Positions 37,335 through 46,955 of a DNA stretch of 64,000 nucleotides are shown in pieces. Below the pieces are notes generated by a model, which saw nothing but the letters and a program-made list of their open reading frames with translations, had not been told where the DNA came from and ran no database searches. The first letter of the stretch is position 1. The number at the start of each line of letters is the position of its first letter. Made by a program: the position numbers and the translations under genes. Source of the stretch: DATGJX01 sp963830545 (GTDB lineage: Bacteria > Vulcanimicrobiota > Vulcanimicrobiia > Vulcanimicrobiales > Vulcanimicrobiaceae); NCBI GenBank assembly GCA_963830545.1, contig CAWHMK010000001.1:1488001-1552000 (forward strand). The letters run 5' to 3'.

Positions 37335-38473
37335 GGCGCGGCTCCTGCCAGAGTGTCGAGCGTCGGTTTGTGAACGATTTGACCCTCGTGCACGATGGTC
37401 GTTCCGCGCACGATCTCGTCGTTCATATCGAGCGACAGTGCATTGTCTTTGACCAGTACGCCGAGCAGAGCGTTGACGTTGCGCGAATACAGTTGCGATG
37501 CGTGATACGGCATCGTCGAGGGAAGGTTCGTTTGGCCGATAATCTGCACGCCGTTGCGTGAAACGACGGTTTCGTCCCGCCGGGTCGGCGCGGCGTTGCC
37601 GCCGGCTTCCGCGGCCAAATCGATGATGACCGAACCGGGACGCATTGCGGACACGGCTTCTTCCGAGATGAGCACCGGTGCGCGCCGTCCGGGAACCAGC
37701 GCCGTCGTGATGACGACGTCCGCCGCGCCGATGGCATCCACCATAAACTGCCGCTGTTTGTCCAGTTGCTCGGGCGTGAGCTCTTTCGCATACCCGCCGG
37801 CGGCTTCGGCGTCGACGCCGAGGTCGATCTCGAGGAACGCGGCGCCGAGGCTCTGCACTTGCTCCTTCACGACTGCACGCGTGTCGTATGCGCTCACGAC
37901 GGCGCCGAGCCGCCGCGCGGTCGCGATGGCCTGCAGTCCGGCCACACCCGCGCCGAGAATCAGCACTTTCGCCGGGGGAATGGTTCCGGCGGCGGTCGTG
38001 AGCATCGGAAAGAATTTCGGTAGCGCGAGCGCAGCGAGCAGCACCGCTTTGTATCCCGCGATATTGCTTTGCGAGCTCAGCGCGTCCATGCTCTGTGCGC
38101 GCGTAATGCGCGGAATGGCGTCCATGGACAGCGCGGTGATGCCCGCGTCCGCAAGCGACTTCACGTACGCGGGATCGCCCAGCGGTGCGAGCAACGCCAG
38201 CAGCACCGCGCTCTTGCGCATCGCCTGCAGCGTCTGCTCCGATGGACGGCCGACGCACACGACCAAATCCGCATCCGAAAGAAGTGCGGCCGGATCATCT
38301 GCGATCGATGCTCCGGCCTGCTTGTAGAATTCGTCGGGAAATGCAGCGCGTTCTCCCGCGCCGCGAGCGACCTTGACGGTGGCGCCCGCCTTTACGAGTT
38401 TAGCGACCGTTTCCGGTACGAGCGCAACTCGCGCTTCGTTCGGCGCCGCTTCACGAGGGACCGAAACGTTCAT
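37331..38473 (-). CDS. pntAA: NAD(P) transhydrogenase subunit alpha part 1
   Basis: 380 aa soluble NAD-binding subunit. N-terminal VPREAAPNEARVALVPETV (alanine dehydrogenase/PNT N-domain), Rossmann motif VLILGAGVAGLQAIATARRLGA, then ITTALVPGRRAPVLISEEAV and GSVIIDLAAEAGGNA. It carries NAD(H) hydride transfer. Heads the pntAA-AB-B set; 47 bases downstream of the DUF4267-like gene on the same strand, so possibly part of a longer operon starting at the FAH gene. Confidence 0.95.
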   Translation of the reverse strand: MNVSVPREAAPNEARVALVPETVAKLVKAGATVKVARGAGERAAFPDEFYKQAGASIADDPAALLSDADLVVCVGRPSEQTLQAMRKSAVLLALLAPLGDPAYVKSLADAGITALSMDAIPRITRAQSMDALSSQSNIAGYKAVLLAALALPKFFPMLTTAAGTIPPAKVLILGAGVAGLQAIATARRLGAVVSAYDTRAVVKEQVQSLGAAFLEIDLGVDAEAAGGYAKELTPEQLDKQRQFMVDAIGAADVVITTALVPGRRAPVLISEEAVSAMRPGSVIIDLAAEAGGNAAPTRRDETVVSRNGVQIIGQTNLPSTMPYHASQLYSRNVNALLGVLVKDNALSLDMNDEIVRGTTIVHEGQIVHKPTLDTLAGAAP

Positions 38474-38520
38474 GCGGGCGCAGTTCCGCGCCAGGATGCC
38501 TAACCCTTCGCTTGGAGCGG

Positions 38521-38907
38521 CTAATAGACGAGCGGCAACAGCAGCGCCAAGATCGCGGCAAAGAGCACCGCTCCGCCGACATGCACGGCATGCTGACGAT
38601 GCAGTATGCGGTCGCCGCCGAAGAACGCGTTCAGAAAATCGGCGAGCGAAATCATCAGGCAGGCAATGACCGCAATCAACAGCACGTCTCCGTCGCCGCG
38701 AAGCGCCGCGGCGAGGAGAACAGCGCCCAGCGCTATGTCGCGTACGCCGGTTGCGCGCACGAACACTACGGCGCTCTCATCGCTCAGCGGCGTGCCGAAG
38801 CTGTGCGCGAGCGGCGCAGGAAATGCGACGCCGAGCGCTCCGATTGCGAGCATCCCCGCGCCGGCCGCATCGGAGAGAATAGCGGGAAGCGAACCCGGAT
38901 CGATCAC
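38521..38907 (-). CDS. small membrane protein, DUF4267-like
   Basis: 128 aa with four hydrophobic helices (GAGMLAIGALGVAFP, ALGAVLLAAALRG, VLLIAVIACLMISLADFLNAFF, VHVGGAVLFAAILALLLPL). Pattern SFGTPLSDESAVVFVRATGVRDIALG matches small DUF4267-type proteins. Starts at GTG 38907 inside a GTGA overlap with the FAH gene stop. Function unknown. Confidence 0.6.
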   Translation of the reverse strand: MIDPGSLPAILSDAAGAGMLAIGALGVAFPAPLAHSFGTPLSDESAVVFVRATGVRDIALGAVLLAAALRGDGDVLLIAVIACLMISLADFLNAFFGGDRILHRQHAVHVGGAVLFAAILALLLPLVY

Positions 38908-39746
38908 GTGATGAAAATTGCGTTGCGAAGCGTGCCGATTTTTTGAATCGCGATCTCCACCACGTCACCGTTTTGAAAGAACTCGGGCGGCGTGCGTGCG
39001 AACCCGACGCCGTCCGGCGTGCCCGTTGCGATGACGTCTCCGGGTTCGAGCGTGAGTCCGCGGCTCAGATCGGCGATGATGCGCGCTATGCGGAAAATCA
39101 TTTGGCCCGTATTCGCTTCCTGTTTTTTCTGACCGTTCACTCGCAGCGAAATCTGCAGCCGCTGCGGATCGCCCACTTCTTCGGCGTCCACGATCCATGG
39201 CCCGATCGGACAGCAGTCGTCCAAACTCTTCCCTTTGAGCCACTGCGAATGCGCGCGCTGAAGGTCGCGCGCGGTGATGTCGTTCAGGCACGTGTATCCG
39301 AAGACCGCATCCAACGCGCCGGCTTCGGTGGCATTCTTGACGCGTTTGCCGATGACGACCGCGAGCTCGGCTTCCCAGTCGTATTGCTGTGAAAGCGTCG
39401 CGTCGAAATGCAAATTCGCTTCGGGATCGGCGATCGCCGTCGGCGCCTTCGAAAAGAACGTCGGAACGTCGGGCAGCTTCAGCTCGCGTCCCAGAGCGCG
39501 CGCGCCTTCTTTCGCATGCTCGAGATAATTGCGCCCCACGCAAAAGATATTCTTCGGCGGCCGGACCGGCGCGGCAAGGCGAAGATCGGCCAGCGGAAAG
39601 CGTTCGGCCTCGTGATGCAGCGCGCGCCGGTCGCGCGGCAGCGCGATGTACTCTACCAGCGATTCACACGCGATTGCAGTGACGCGATCCCCATCGAGCA
39701 ATCCGGGACGAACGCGGTCGCCGTCGTAAAAGCTAACGTATTTCAT
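38904..39746 (-). CDS. fumarylacetoacetate hydrolase (FAH) family protein
   Basis: 280 aa. FAH fold: FCVGRNYLEHAKE, the metal-site acidic residues in YDWEAELAVVIGK, FGYTCLNDITARDLQ, CPIGPWIV, and LEPGDVIATGTPDGVGFA. Members cleave or hydrate C-C bonds of acylpyruvates and similar catabolic intermediates with Mg or Mn. The exact substrate is not deducible. Coupled to the DUF4267-like gene. Confidence 0.9.
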   Translation of the reverse strand: MKYVSFYDGDRVRPGLLDGDRVTAIACESLVEYIALPRDRRALHHEAERFPLADLRLAAPVRPPKNIFCVGRNYLEHAKEGARALGRELKLPDVPTFFSKAPTAIADPEANLHFDATLSQQYDWEAELAVVIGKRVKNATEAGALDAVFGYTCLNDITARDLQRAHSQWLKGKSLDDCCPIGPWIVDAEEVGDPQRLQISLRVNGQKKQEANTGQMIFRIARIIADLSRGLTLEPGDVIATGTPDGVGFARTPPEFFQNGDVVEIAIQKIGTLRNAIFIT

Positions 39747-39752
39747 AGCGGT

Positions 39753-39966
39753 TTAGCGTCGTCGCGTTAGGTGCCACGCGCCGCAATGCCTGCACTCGTA
39801 CGAGGTGAGCGCTTCGCGGAGGCCGTTCGCCAACGCCGCTGCGTGTGCGTGCGCCTCGGACTCGTATGCGTTTTTCGACGTGCAGACTGCGTTCGACGTT
39901 CGCGCCCGGATCGCCGAACAGCGCGATGCGCGGCTTAGGGACGCGGGGAACTTTTCGGCGAGGCAA
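39753..39966 (-). CDS. small zinc-ribbon protein (frameshift near 39886)
   Basis: About 70 aa if two frames are joined. The N-terminal half (VPRVPKPRIALFGDPGANVE) begins at TTG 39966 inside the upstream gene. AGACT at 39884-39888, restored to AGCT, gives NVERSCTSKNAYESEAHAHA and then the zinc-knuckle end SYECRHCGAWHLTRRR with a CxxC pair. Unrepaired, neither half has a start plus this ending. Function unknown; small basic ribbons of this sort often bind nucleic acid. Confidence 0.5.
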
Positions 39967-40492
39967 GCGCGCGTTTCACGGCGGCGTTGATGTCGGGGAG
40001 ATGTTTGGCGCTTTCCGCCCGGCGCTGTTTTTCCGCCGCCTGTAATCGCGCGTACGCTTGTTGCGTCTCGCGTTTGGCGACGTCGACCATCTTCGTTGCC
40101 GCGCCGGAATCGTTCGCCCAGGTGCCGCCGGTGGAGAGGAGCGAGACGTTCCGCGCGACGTTGTGCGTATGCGGGTCGTAGTCGTACTTTACGCGGAAGA
40201 CGCCGGCAACCGCGCTTCCGTCCGGGCGCCGGATCCACATCTGCAGCGCATTGCCGATGGTCATCGTGTCGAAGACGGAATCGTGCGAGAGATCGCCGCC
40301 CTTAATCCGTACCACCTGTCCGCGTTTGTTCACCTCGACGTCTATCGTGGAATGAAGTACGCGGCTGGGAAGATTCGGAGTCGGGAACGGCATCGGCTTG
40401 GGCTGATTCGCGGCGGCTGCAGACAGCGGTCCGGCAAGCAGGGCGGCGGTCAGCGTACATGCGCGCAGGGTCGGATTCATCATTGCGGCCAT
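39935..40492 (-). CDS. exported protein of unknown function
   Basis: 185 aa. Signal peptide (TLRACTLTAALLAGPLSAAAA). The body (STIDVEVNKRGQVVRIKGGDLSHDSVFDTMTIGNALQMWIR, in outline) has a beta-sandwich feel with a repeated V-x-R-x-K pattern, then an Ala/Lys-rich helix (KRETQQAYARLQAAEKQRRAE). Family not recognised. It overlaps the next small gene by about 30 bases. Confidence 0.6.
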   Translation of the reverse strand: MAAMMNPTLRACTLTAALLAGPLSAAAANQPKPMPFPTPNLPSRVLHSTIDVEVNKRGQVVRIKGGDLSHDSVFDTMTIGNALQMWIRRPDGSAVAGVFRVKYDYDPHTHNVARNVSLLSTGGTWANDSGAATKMVDVAKRETQQAYARLQAAEKQRRAESAKHLPDINAAVKRALASPKSSPRP

Positions 40493-40560
40493 AGTTTGGT
40501 ACGGGCCCGCTTTACCCCGCCGGGGCTGCCGCCTGTTACCGTCGAAAAGCGCACCAGCTC

Positions 40561-42939
40561 ATGGATCGCCGCTTCCCGCTCTTCACGTACGGGCTCATCG
40601 CCGCACTGCTCGTCGCCTGCCTCCCTGCCTCGGCCGCGCGCGCGCTGCTGGATTATCACCGGCTCGACGCGTACTTCACGCTCTTCGCACACGATACGAA
40701 CGTGCCGTGGAAGCCGGCTACGGTCCGGTTGGATACCTATACGAGCGCGCCGGTCGATCTCGCCGTGTACCAAGTGGACCCGGCCGACGTTATCGTTGCG
40801 GGATCCAATACGCTCCCGCGCGCGATCGACACGCGCCGCCGCGTGCCCGTGGCGCGCTGGCGTTACGTCCCGCCGGGAGGCTACCGTTTCCAAAGCAACG
40901 AGGTCGCGGTTCCGCTCGGATCTCGCGAAGGCTTTTTCGTCGTCGAAGCTCGCCGCGGAAACGTCGGCGAGCAAGTATGGATCAATCGCACGCGCGTCGG
41001 CCTGCTTACGAAAGAAACGCCGGGCGGCATCGTCCTGTACGGCGCCGATCTCGGTACCGGGAAACCCCTCGCGCACATGCGCGTGTCGTTTATCGTGAAC
41101 GGTCGCTTCACGGATCGCTCGACCGACCGGAACGGCCTGGTGTTTTGGCACACGCATCCGCGGCCGGTATTCGCGCTCGCGCAGTGGGGCAGTAGCGAGG
41201 CTTTCGTTTCATTCCTTCCGCAGGCACCGCTGCCCGGTACGATCGTCGGCGTGAAAACCGATTCTGCGGTCGTGCACGCCGGCGACGATCTGCACGTTGC
41301 GGGATTCGCGCGCACGCGCGGCGGCGCGCGTCTGCGTGCAGCGTCCGGCGAGGCAGCGATCGCACTGCGATCGCCGTGGGGATCGGCGGCGCAAACCTCG
41401 GTGCGATTGGATTCGGCCGGCGCGTTTACGGCGCAGCTGCACGTCCCGCAAAACAGCCGCGCAGGGGAATATACGGTTATGGCGAGCGTCAACGGCGCAA
41501 CGGCGGGAACCGCAATACACGTGGACGCGAACGCCGGTGGAATGTCGCTCGAACTCGTTCCGCAGTGCGAAGGCGCGGCTTGCGATGCGAATGCAGACAT
41601 TCCGGTAGCCGTGCGCGCGCTGCGCGCGGGGCAGCCGGCGGCGGGCATCTCCGTCAACGTCGACATCGTTCGCTCGCCGCACGCGTATGCAACGGATCTT
41701 TCGGAAACGCCGTGGGGCATCGGTTACTGGTATAATGGATCGGTTCGCACGGACGATCGCGGGCTTGCGTTGATTGCGATTCCGCATCCCACCGATGGCC
41801 TCGCATCGACGTACGGCGTGCGCGCGAGTTCGGGCGGAGCGACCGCCGACACACGGGTCGTCGTACCGACCGCCGCGGTCGTGTTGCGCGTGCAAGTCGA
41901 TCGCGACGACATCGGCAGCGGTACGCCCGCGAGCTTTCAAGTGTTCGGAACTCGCGTCGCGACGGGGGCCGCGGCAGCGAATATTCGGGTTCGCGTACAG
42001 CTCGTTCACGGCGCGTCCGTGCAGGAGCAAACGCTGACCCTCGACGACCGCGGACGCGCGCAGGGAGCATTCCGTTCACCGCAAGTCGGATCGAATCTCA
42101 TCGTGGCGAGCACGCAGGCGGATGGCCGTCAGGCAATGGATGCCGCGCAGATTCAGGTCGAACCGCAAACGATGGAAATGCAGGACGCGCAAGGCGGCGG
42201 GAACGTGAACGTGAGCCTCGATCGCAAACGCTACGCGGCCGGCGAGGAGGCGCGCATAGACGCGCGGCTTTCGGGCGCGCAAGGCGATGCCTTGCTCACG
42301 TTCGAGACGCCGGAACGGACCGACCTGCGCGTCGTAAACGTTTCGAACGAGTCCGCCGGTGCCGTATTCCGCATTCCCGATGCGTCGGGCGTCTTCGCAG
42401 CGGGAGCCGCGTTCGTGCGCGACGGTTCGATCGAATGGGGCAGCGTGCCGATCGTCGTCGATGCGCCCGGGCGGCCGCTTTCGACGACGCTGCAGCTCGA
42501 CAAGTCTGCATACGCGCCGGGTTCTACCGCGCTCGTAAAAATCGGCGGCGCGCGTCCGGGCAACGGCACGACGTTCGTGAGGATCACGCGAGGAACGCCG
42601 ACGGGGTCGGCGCTTTTTACGAGCGCGCCCGACTTGCTCGCGATCGGAACGACCGCGACGCAAGACACCGCAACGGCGGGAGCATCGTGGCATCCGTGGG
42701 TGGATTCGACGGGCGATCACGCGACGACGCAATCCTTTGCCAGACGCACGGCTCCGCCCGCCGACCTGACGATGACGCAGGCGGACACGGCGAATGTGTA
42801 TTGGAAGGTCGATCGTCATAGCGGCGATTCCCTCGCCGTTCCCGTACCGGCCGCCGCGGGAAAATACGTGATTTCGCTGCTGCAGATCGACGACGACGGT
42901 CGCGTAACTGCCGCCTCGACTGACTTGGTCGTTCAATGA
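40561..42939 (+). CDS. large secreted macroglobulin-like (MG2-type) protein
   Basis: 792 aa. N-terminal signal (LIAALLVACLPASAARA), then repeated beta-sandwich domains like the MG domains of bacterial alpha-2-macroglobulins: GIVLYGADLGTGKPLAHMRV, TDRNGLVFWHTHP, VKTDSAVVHAGDDLHVAGFAR, LDSAGAFTAQLHVPQNSRAGEYTV, LDRKRYAAGEEARIDARL, LDKSAYAPGSTALVKIG. It lacks the CxEQ thioester and the C-terminal domains of full macroglobulins, so it is not a protease trap of the usual type. Role probably structural or binding in the periplasm. Its stop overlaps the polA start by ATGA. Confidence 0.65.
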   Translation: MDRRFPLFTYGLIAALLVACLPASAARALLDYHRLDAYFTLFAHDTNVPWKPATVRLDTYTSAPVDLAVYQVDPADVIVAGSNTLPRAIDTRRRVPVARWRYVPPGGYRFQSNEVAVPLGSREGFFVVEARRGNVGEQVWINRTRVGLLTKETPGGIVLYGADLGTGKPLAHMRVSFIVNGRFTDRSTDRNGLVFWHTHPRPVFALAQWGSSEAFVSFLPQAPLPGTIVGVKTDSAVVHAGDDLHVAGFARTRGGARLRAASGEAAIALRSPWGSAAQTSVRLDSAGAFTAQLHVPQNSRAGEYTVMASVNGATAGTAIHVDANAGGMSLELVPQCEGAACDANADIPVAVRALRAGQPAAGISVNVDIVRSPHAYATDLSETPWGIGYWYNGSVRTDDRGLALIAIPHPTDGLASTYGVRASSGGATADTRVVVPTAAVVLRVQVDRDDIGSGTPASFQVFGTRVATGAAAANIRVRVQLVHGASVQEQTLTLDDRGRAQGAFRSPQVGSNLIVASTQADGRQAMDAAQIQVEPQTMEMQDAQGGGNVNVSLDRKRYAAGEEARIDARLSGAQGDALLTFETPERTDLRVVNVSNESAGAVFRIPDASGVFAAGAAFVRDGSIEWGSVPIVVDAPGRPLSTTLQLDKSAYAPGSTALVKIGGARPGNGTTFVRITRGTPTGSALFTSAPDLLAIGTTATQDTATAGASWHPWVDSTGDHATTQSFARRTAPPADLTMTQADTANVYWKVDRHSGDSLAVPVPAAAGKYVISLLQIDDDGRVTAASTDLVVQ

Positions 42940-45573
42940 CGGCGCGAGACGGAGCTGCCGCCAAGTCTCATGCTGCTCGACACGTACGGATTGGTGTACC
43001 GTGCGTTTTTCGCGCTTCCACCGTTGACGACGACGCGCGGCGTGCCGATCAACGCGGCGTACGGCTTCACCATGATGCTCAACAAGATCGTGAACGAAGA
43101 GAAGCCGACGCATCTGATTGCGGCGTTCGACAAGGGTTTGCCGGCGCACCGCGTGGCAATGTACCAACAGTACAAAGCACAGCGCGACCAGATGCCGGAC
43201 GATCTGCGCAGCCAGTTCGCGCTCGTGCGCCGCGTTCTGCAGACGAACCGCATTCCGATCGTCGAAATCGAAGGCGAGGAAGCCGACGACGTCATCGCGA
43301 CGCTCGCGAGGCAAGCCGAGGACGCGGGGCGCCACACGGTCGTCGTTACCGGCGATACGGATCTATTGCAGGTCGTCGACGAAAAAACGAGCGTGCTTAT
43401 GACGCGTCGCGGCATAACGGATTTGGGCCGGTACGATCTCGACGCGGTGCGCGAGCGATACGAAGGGCTGAGCCCCGAGCAGCTTCCGGACTATCGCGGA
43501 CTCAAAGGCGATCCGTCGGACAACCTTCCCGGCATTCCGGGCGTCGGCGAAAAAACCGCGATCAAACTGATCAAAGCGGCCGGTTCGCTCGATGCGCTGG
43601 TTTCGAATCCCGCGCTCGCAGGGTCGCCGAAACTGCAAAAACTCATCGAGGACTACGGCAGTCAAGCACAAGTATGCCGCGACGTTTCCGTTGCGCGCAA
43701 AGATTTGGACGTCACGCTGGATTGGGACGACGCGCGCTATACGCCGGCCAGCAGCGACGAACTCTACCGCTTGTACAGCGAACTGGAGTTCAAGACGCTG
43801 CTGAACAAGCTCGACGTTCCGCTCGAAATGCCGCTGCTGGAGGCGCGCGAGCACATCCGCGGACAGTACCGCTCCTTCATCGCTGCAACCGATCCGCCGG
43901 AGTTCGTCGAACTCGCGCGCGAGATCGAGCAATTCGCGACGGCACCGCAGCTGGCGTTTGCGGTTCGCACTGACGGCGAAATCGGTATGAGTTCCGAAAT
44001 CGGTTTCGGGATTTCGTTTCTTGCGGGTGCGCTCGCGCACGATCCGGTCAAGAGCGCGTTCGAAAAAGTCTGGCTCGGCGGACAGCGTTTGTCGGCGCAC
44101 GACGTAAAAGCCGTGCTGCACCTTCTTCGGCGTGCCGGATTCGAGCCGCGCGTTTTCGCCGACGACACCATGATCGGCGCGAACCTGCTCAATCCCTCGC
44201 GCACGTTCGCCGCAATCGACGACGCGGCGCAAGAGTTCTTGCAAACCTCGGTCGGTGAGGAAGTTGCTGCGCACGCGGACGCGGTACTGCAGCTCTCGGA
44301 AAACCTGCGCGCGGAATTGGCCAAGCGCGAGCAGCTTTCGCTGTACGAAAACGTCGAAGTGCCGCTCGCTCCGATCCTTGCGAAAATGGAATGGACCGGC
44401 GTCCTCGTCGATCCGGCGGAACTCAAGACGCTTGCAAAGCAAATCGACGCTTCGGTCGCGCGCCTACAGGGAGAGATTTACGATCTCGCCGGTGAGGCGT
44501 TCAACATCGGCTCGCCGCAGCAACTCGGAAACCTGCTCTTCGGAAAGCTCTGCCTCCCGGGCGGCAAGAAAACGAAGACGGGCTGGGCCACCGGCGTCGA
44601 GATTCTCCAAGGTCTGGCTCGCGATTATCCGATTTGCGCGAAGGTGCTCGAATACCGTGAAGTCACGAAACTGAAGAATACGTACGTCGACGTCATCCCG
44701 TCTCTGACCGACAAGCAGGACGGACGGTTGCGCACGATCTTCAATCAAACCGCCACGGCGACCGGACGGCTGAGTTCCACAAATCCGAACCTGCAGAACA
44801 TTCCGGTGCGTGGAGATCTCGGACGCCGCATCCGGCGCGCGTTCGTCGCGCCGCGCGACGGACATGCGCTCCTTGCTGCGGATTACAGCCAAATCGAGCT
44901 GCGGCTGATGGCGCATCTTTCCGGCGATGAAGCGATGCGCCGGGCGTTTCACCAGGGCCAGGACATTCACGACTTTACCGCGCGGCAAATTTTCAACGCT
45001 GCGCCCGGCGAATCGGTCGACGGCAATCAGCGGCGTATCGCCAAATCCGTGAACTTCGGTCTGCTCTACGGCATGTCGGACTTCGGGCTGGCGCAGCGGT
45101 TGGAGATCAGCCGCGCCGAAGCAAAGGAAATGACGCAAGCCTATTTCGCGCGCTTTCCGAGCGTGCGTGCGTTCATTCAGCGCGTCATCGAAGAGGCGCG
45201 CGACAAAGGATTCGTACAGACGCTGCTCGGACGCCGGCGCTACATGCCTGCGCTGCGCTCGAGCAATTACATGCTTCGCTCAGCAGCGGAGCGCGAAGCC
45301 ACCAACGCGCCTCTGCAAGGCAGCGCCGCGGACATCATGAAGCTCGCGATGGTGCGCATTGACGGCGCAATCGCGCGAGACGGCTTGCGGGCGAAGATGC
45401 TGCTGCAGATCCACGACGAGCTGATCTTCGAAGTAGATAGCGCGCAACTGCACGAAGCCGGCGCTCTCGTGCGATCGGAAATGGAAAACGTCGTCAACCT
45501 GACGGTGCCGCTGGCGGTGACGCTGAAGACCGGCCGAAACTGGTACGACGTCGAGGAAACCGATGATTTTTAG
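42936..45573 (+). CDS. polA: DNA polymerase I (frameshift near 42966 at the very start)
   Basis: About 878 aa. The best start is ATG 42936, overlapping the previous stop, with AGTCT at 42964-42968 restored to AGCT (DGAAAKLMLLDTYGLVYRAFF); otherwise translation would begin at ATG 42970 with no ribosome site. Domains: 5'-3' exonuclease (EGEEADDVIATLA, GDTDLLQVV, GLKGDPSDNLPGIPGVGEKTA), a 3'-5' exonuclease-like middle part lacking the metal-binding Asp/Glu motifs and so probably inactive, and the polymerase (TATGRLSSTNPNLQNIP, AADYSQIELRLMAHLS, RIAKSVNFGLLYGMS, LLQIHDELIFEV). It fills gaps and removes RNA primers. Confidence 0.95.
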
Positions 45574-46015
45574 CACCGCGGCCTTCGCGCTGGCCGCCGC
45601 TGCGACCCTCGCGCCCATGCCCACGCCGCAGTCGCTGCCGGTTACGGTGCTGCATGCCCCACGCGCGGCGCTGCACGTGCAGATCGCGCGCACGGAGGGG
45701 GAGCGCGAACGCGGCCTCATGTCGGTTCGCCATCTCGACGCGCGCACCGGAATGCTTTTCGTGTTCGACGCAGATCGGCCCGTCGCGTTCTGGATGAAAG
45801 ATACGCTCATTCCGCTCGACATGGTCTTTCTGGCGCCCGACGGCACCGTACGCGCCGTGTTCGCGCGCGTTCCAGTCGTTTCGGCCGCTTTGCAAGACAA
45901 CGAAATACCGCTCGAGCAAGGCACCGCGAAATATGTCATCGAGCTTCCGGCGGGCGAAGCCGCACTCGACGGGTTGCGCAGCGGCGCCCGCGTCGGCGGG
46001 CTGCCGCGTAAATGA
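45563..46015 (+). CDS. DUF192 family exported protein
   Basis: 150 aa. N-terminal signal (IFSTAAFALAAAATLA), then the DUF192 barrel: QIARTEGERERGLMSVRHLD, GMLFVFDADRPVAFWMKDTLIPLDMVFL, ELPAGEAALDGLRSGARV. Function of this widespread family is not established. Overlaps the polA end by 11 bases. Confidence 0.88.
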   Translation: MIFSTAAFALAAAATLAPMPTPQSLPVTVLHAPRAALHVQIARTEGERERGLMSVRHLDARTGMLFVFDADRPVAFWMKDTLIPLDMVFLAPDGTVRAVFARVPVVSAALQDNEIPLEQGTAKYVIELPAGEAALDGLRSGARVGGLPRK

Positions 46016-46019
46016 TGGC

Positions 46020-46955
46020 ATGAGCGGCAGCCGCCATCCGCTTTCGGAACGTTTGCTGGCGATGATCGACGCATTGACGGACCTGACGGCTGTTGCGCTG
46101 GACGTGCAGCAGCTGGCCAATGCGATCGCGCAGAACGTTGCGGGACTGGACGGCGCGGACGGCGCGGCCGTCGCCTTGAACGACGGCGACAGGCTGGATA
46201 TCCTCGCCGTCAGCGAACCTGCGCTCCACGATCGCCGCGAAACCTTCCTTCCGCTGTTCGAACACGCGGCTTCGCTGGAACGAGCGACGTACGTTGCGGA
46301 AATGTCCGCCGAAAACGCGCGATCGGTCATTGCCGTACCGCTGGCGGCTCGCGGCCAGCGCATTGGTGCGCTAGTCGTGTACTCTCGCGAACCGCGCGCA
46401 TTCGCGGCGGAGGACCCCGAACTCGTTTGGCGGTTCGCAAAGATCGTGGGACCGATCGTCGATCTCTCGGTGCAATTCAACCGCAAGCTCTACGAAAGCC
46501 GCACCGACGAATTGACGGGTTTGCAAAACCGCCGCGCGTTCGACGAGCGCTTGCAGCGGCGCATTGCGGAATTCGAGCGCTATGGCGCGCCGTTCACCGT
46601 CGTGATTACGGATTTGGACGACTTCAAGATCATCAACGATACGTACGGACACGCTGCGGGCGATCGCGTCCTCACGCGCGTCGCGCAGGTCGTTCAATCG
46701 CGCGTTCGCGGCGGCGACGAAATATTTCGCATCGGCGGCGACGAGTTCGCCATGCTCTTTCCTTTGATCGATTCGAAGGAGGCGCGAGTGATGATGGAGC
46801 GCATCGACGTGCAGTTGGCGGCTGCGGACGGCGGCACGGGCCGCGTTTCGATGAGCTACGGCGCCGCACAAGCGGTCCGGGGCGAAAGCGCCGCTCAGCT
46901 TATCGAGCGCGCGGACAAAGCGCTGTACGCCTGCAAGCATGCCAGAGCTTCCTGA
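46020..46955 (+). CDS. GAF-GGDEF diguanylate cyclase
   Basis: 311 aa. GAF domain (about 15-145; IAQNVAGLDGADGAAVALNDG, VIAVPLAARGQRIGALVVYSRE) followed by a complete GGDEF domain (DELTGLQNRRAFDERL, ITDLDDFKIINDTYGHAAGD, FRIGGDEFAMLFPL). The active-site signature is intact, so c-di-GMP synthesis is expected. No RxxD inhibitory motif directly before GGDEF was seen. Overlaps mutM by 17 bases. Confidence 0.9.
   Translation: MSGSRHPLSERLLAMIDALTDLTAVALDVQQLANAIAQNVAGLDGADGAAVALNDGDRLDILAVSEPALHDRRETFLPLFEHAASLERATYVAEMSAENARSVIAVPLAARGQRIGALVVYSREPRAFAAEDPELVWRFAKIVGPIVDLSVQFNRKLYESRTDELTGLQNRRAFDERLQRRIAEFERYGAPFTVVITDLDDFKIINDTYGHAAGDRVLTRVAQVVQSRVRGGDEIFRIGGDEFAMLFPLIDSKEARVMMERIDVQLAAADGGTGRVSMSYGAAQAVRGESAAQLIERADKALYACKHARAS

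Noticed and set aside
42076..43335. 419-codon minus-strand reading across the MG-protein/polA junction
   Set aside because: Spans two real genes antisense and has no family resemblance.
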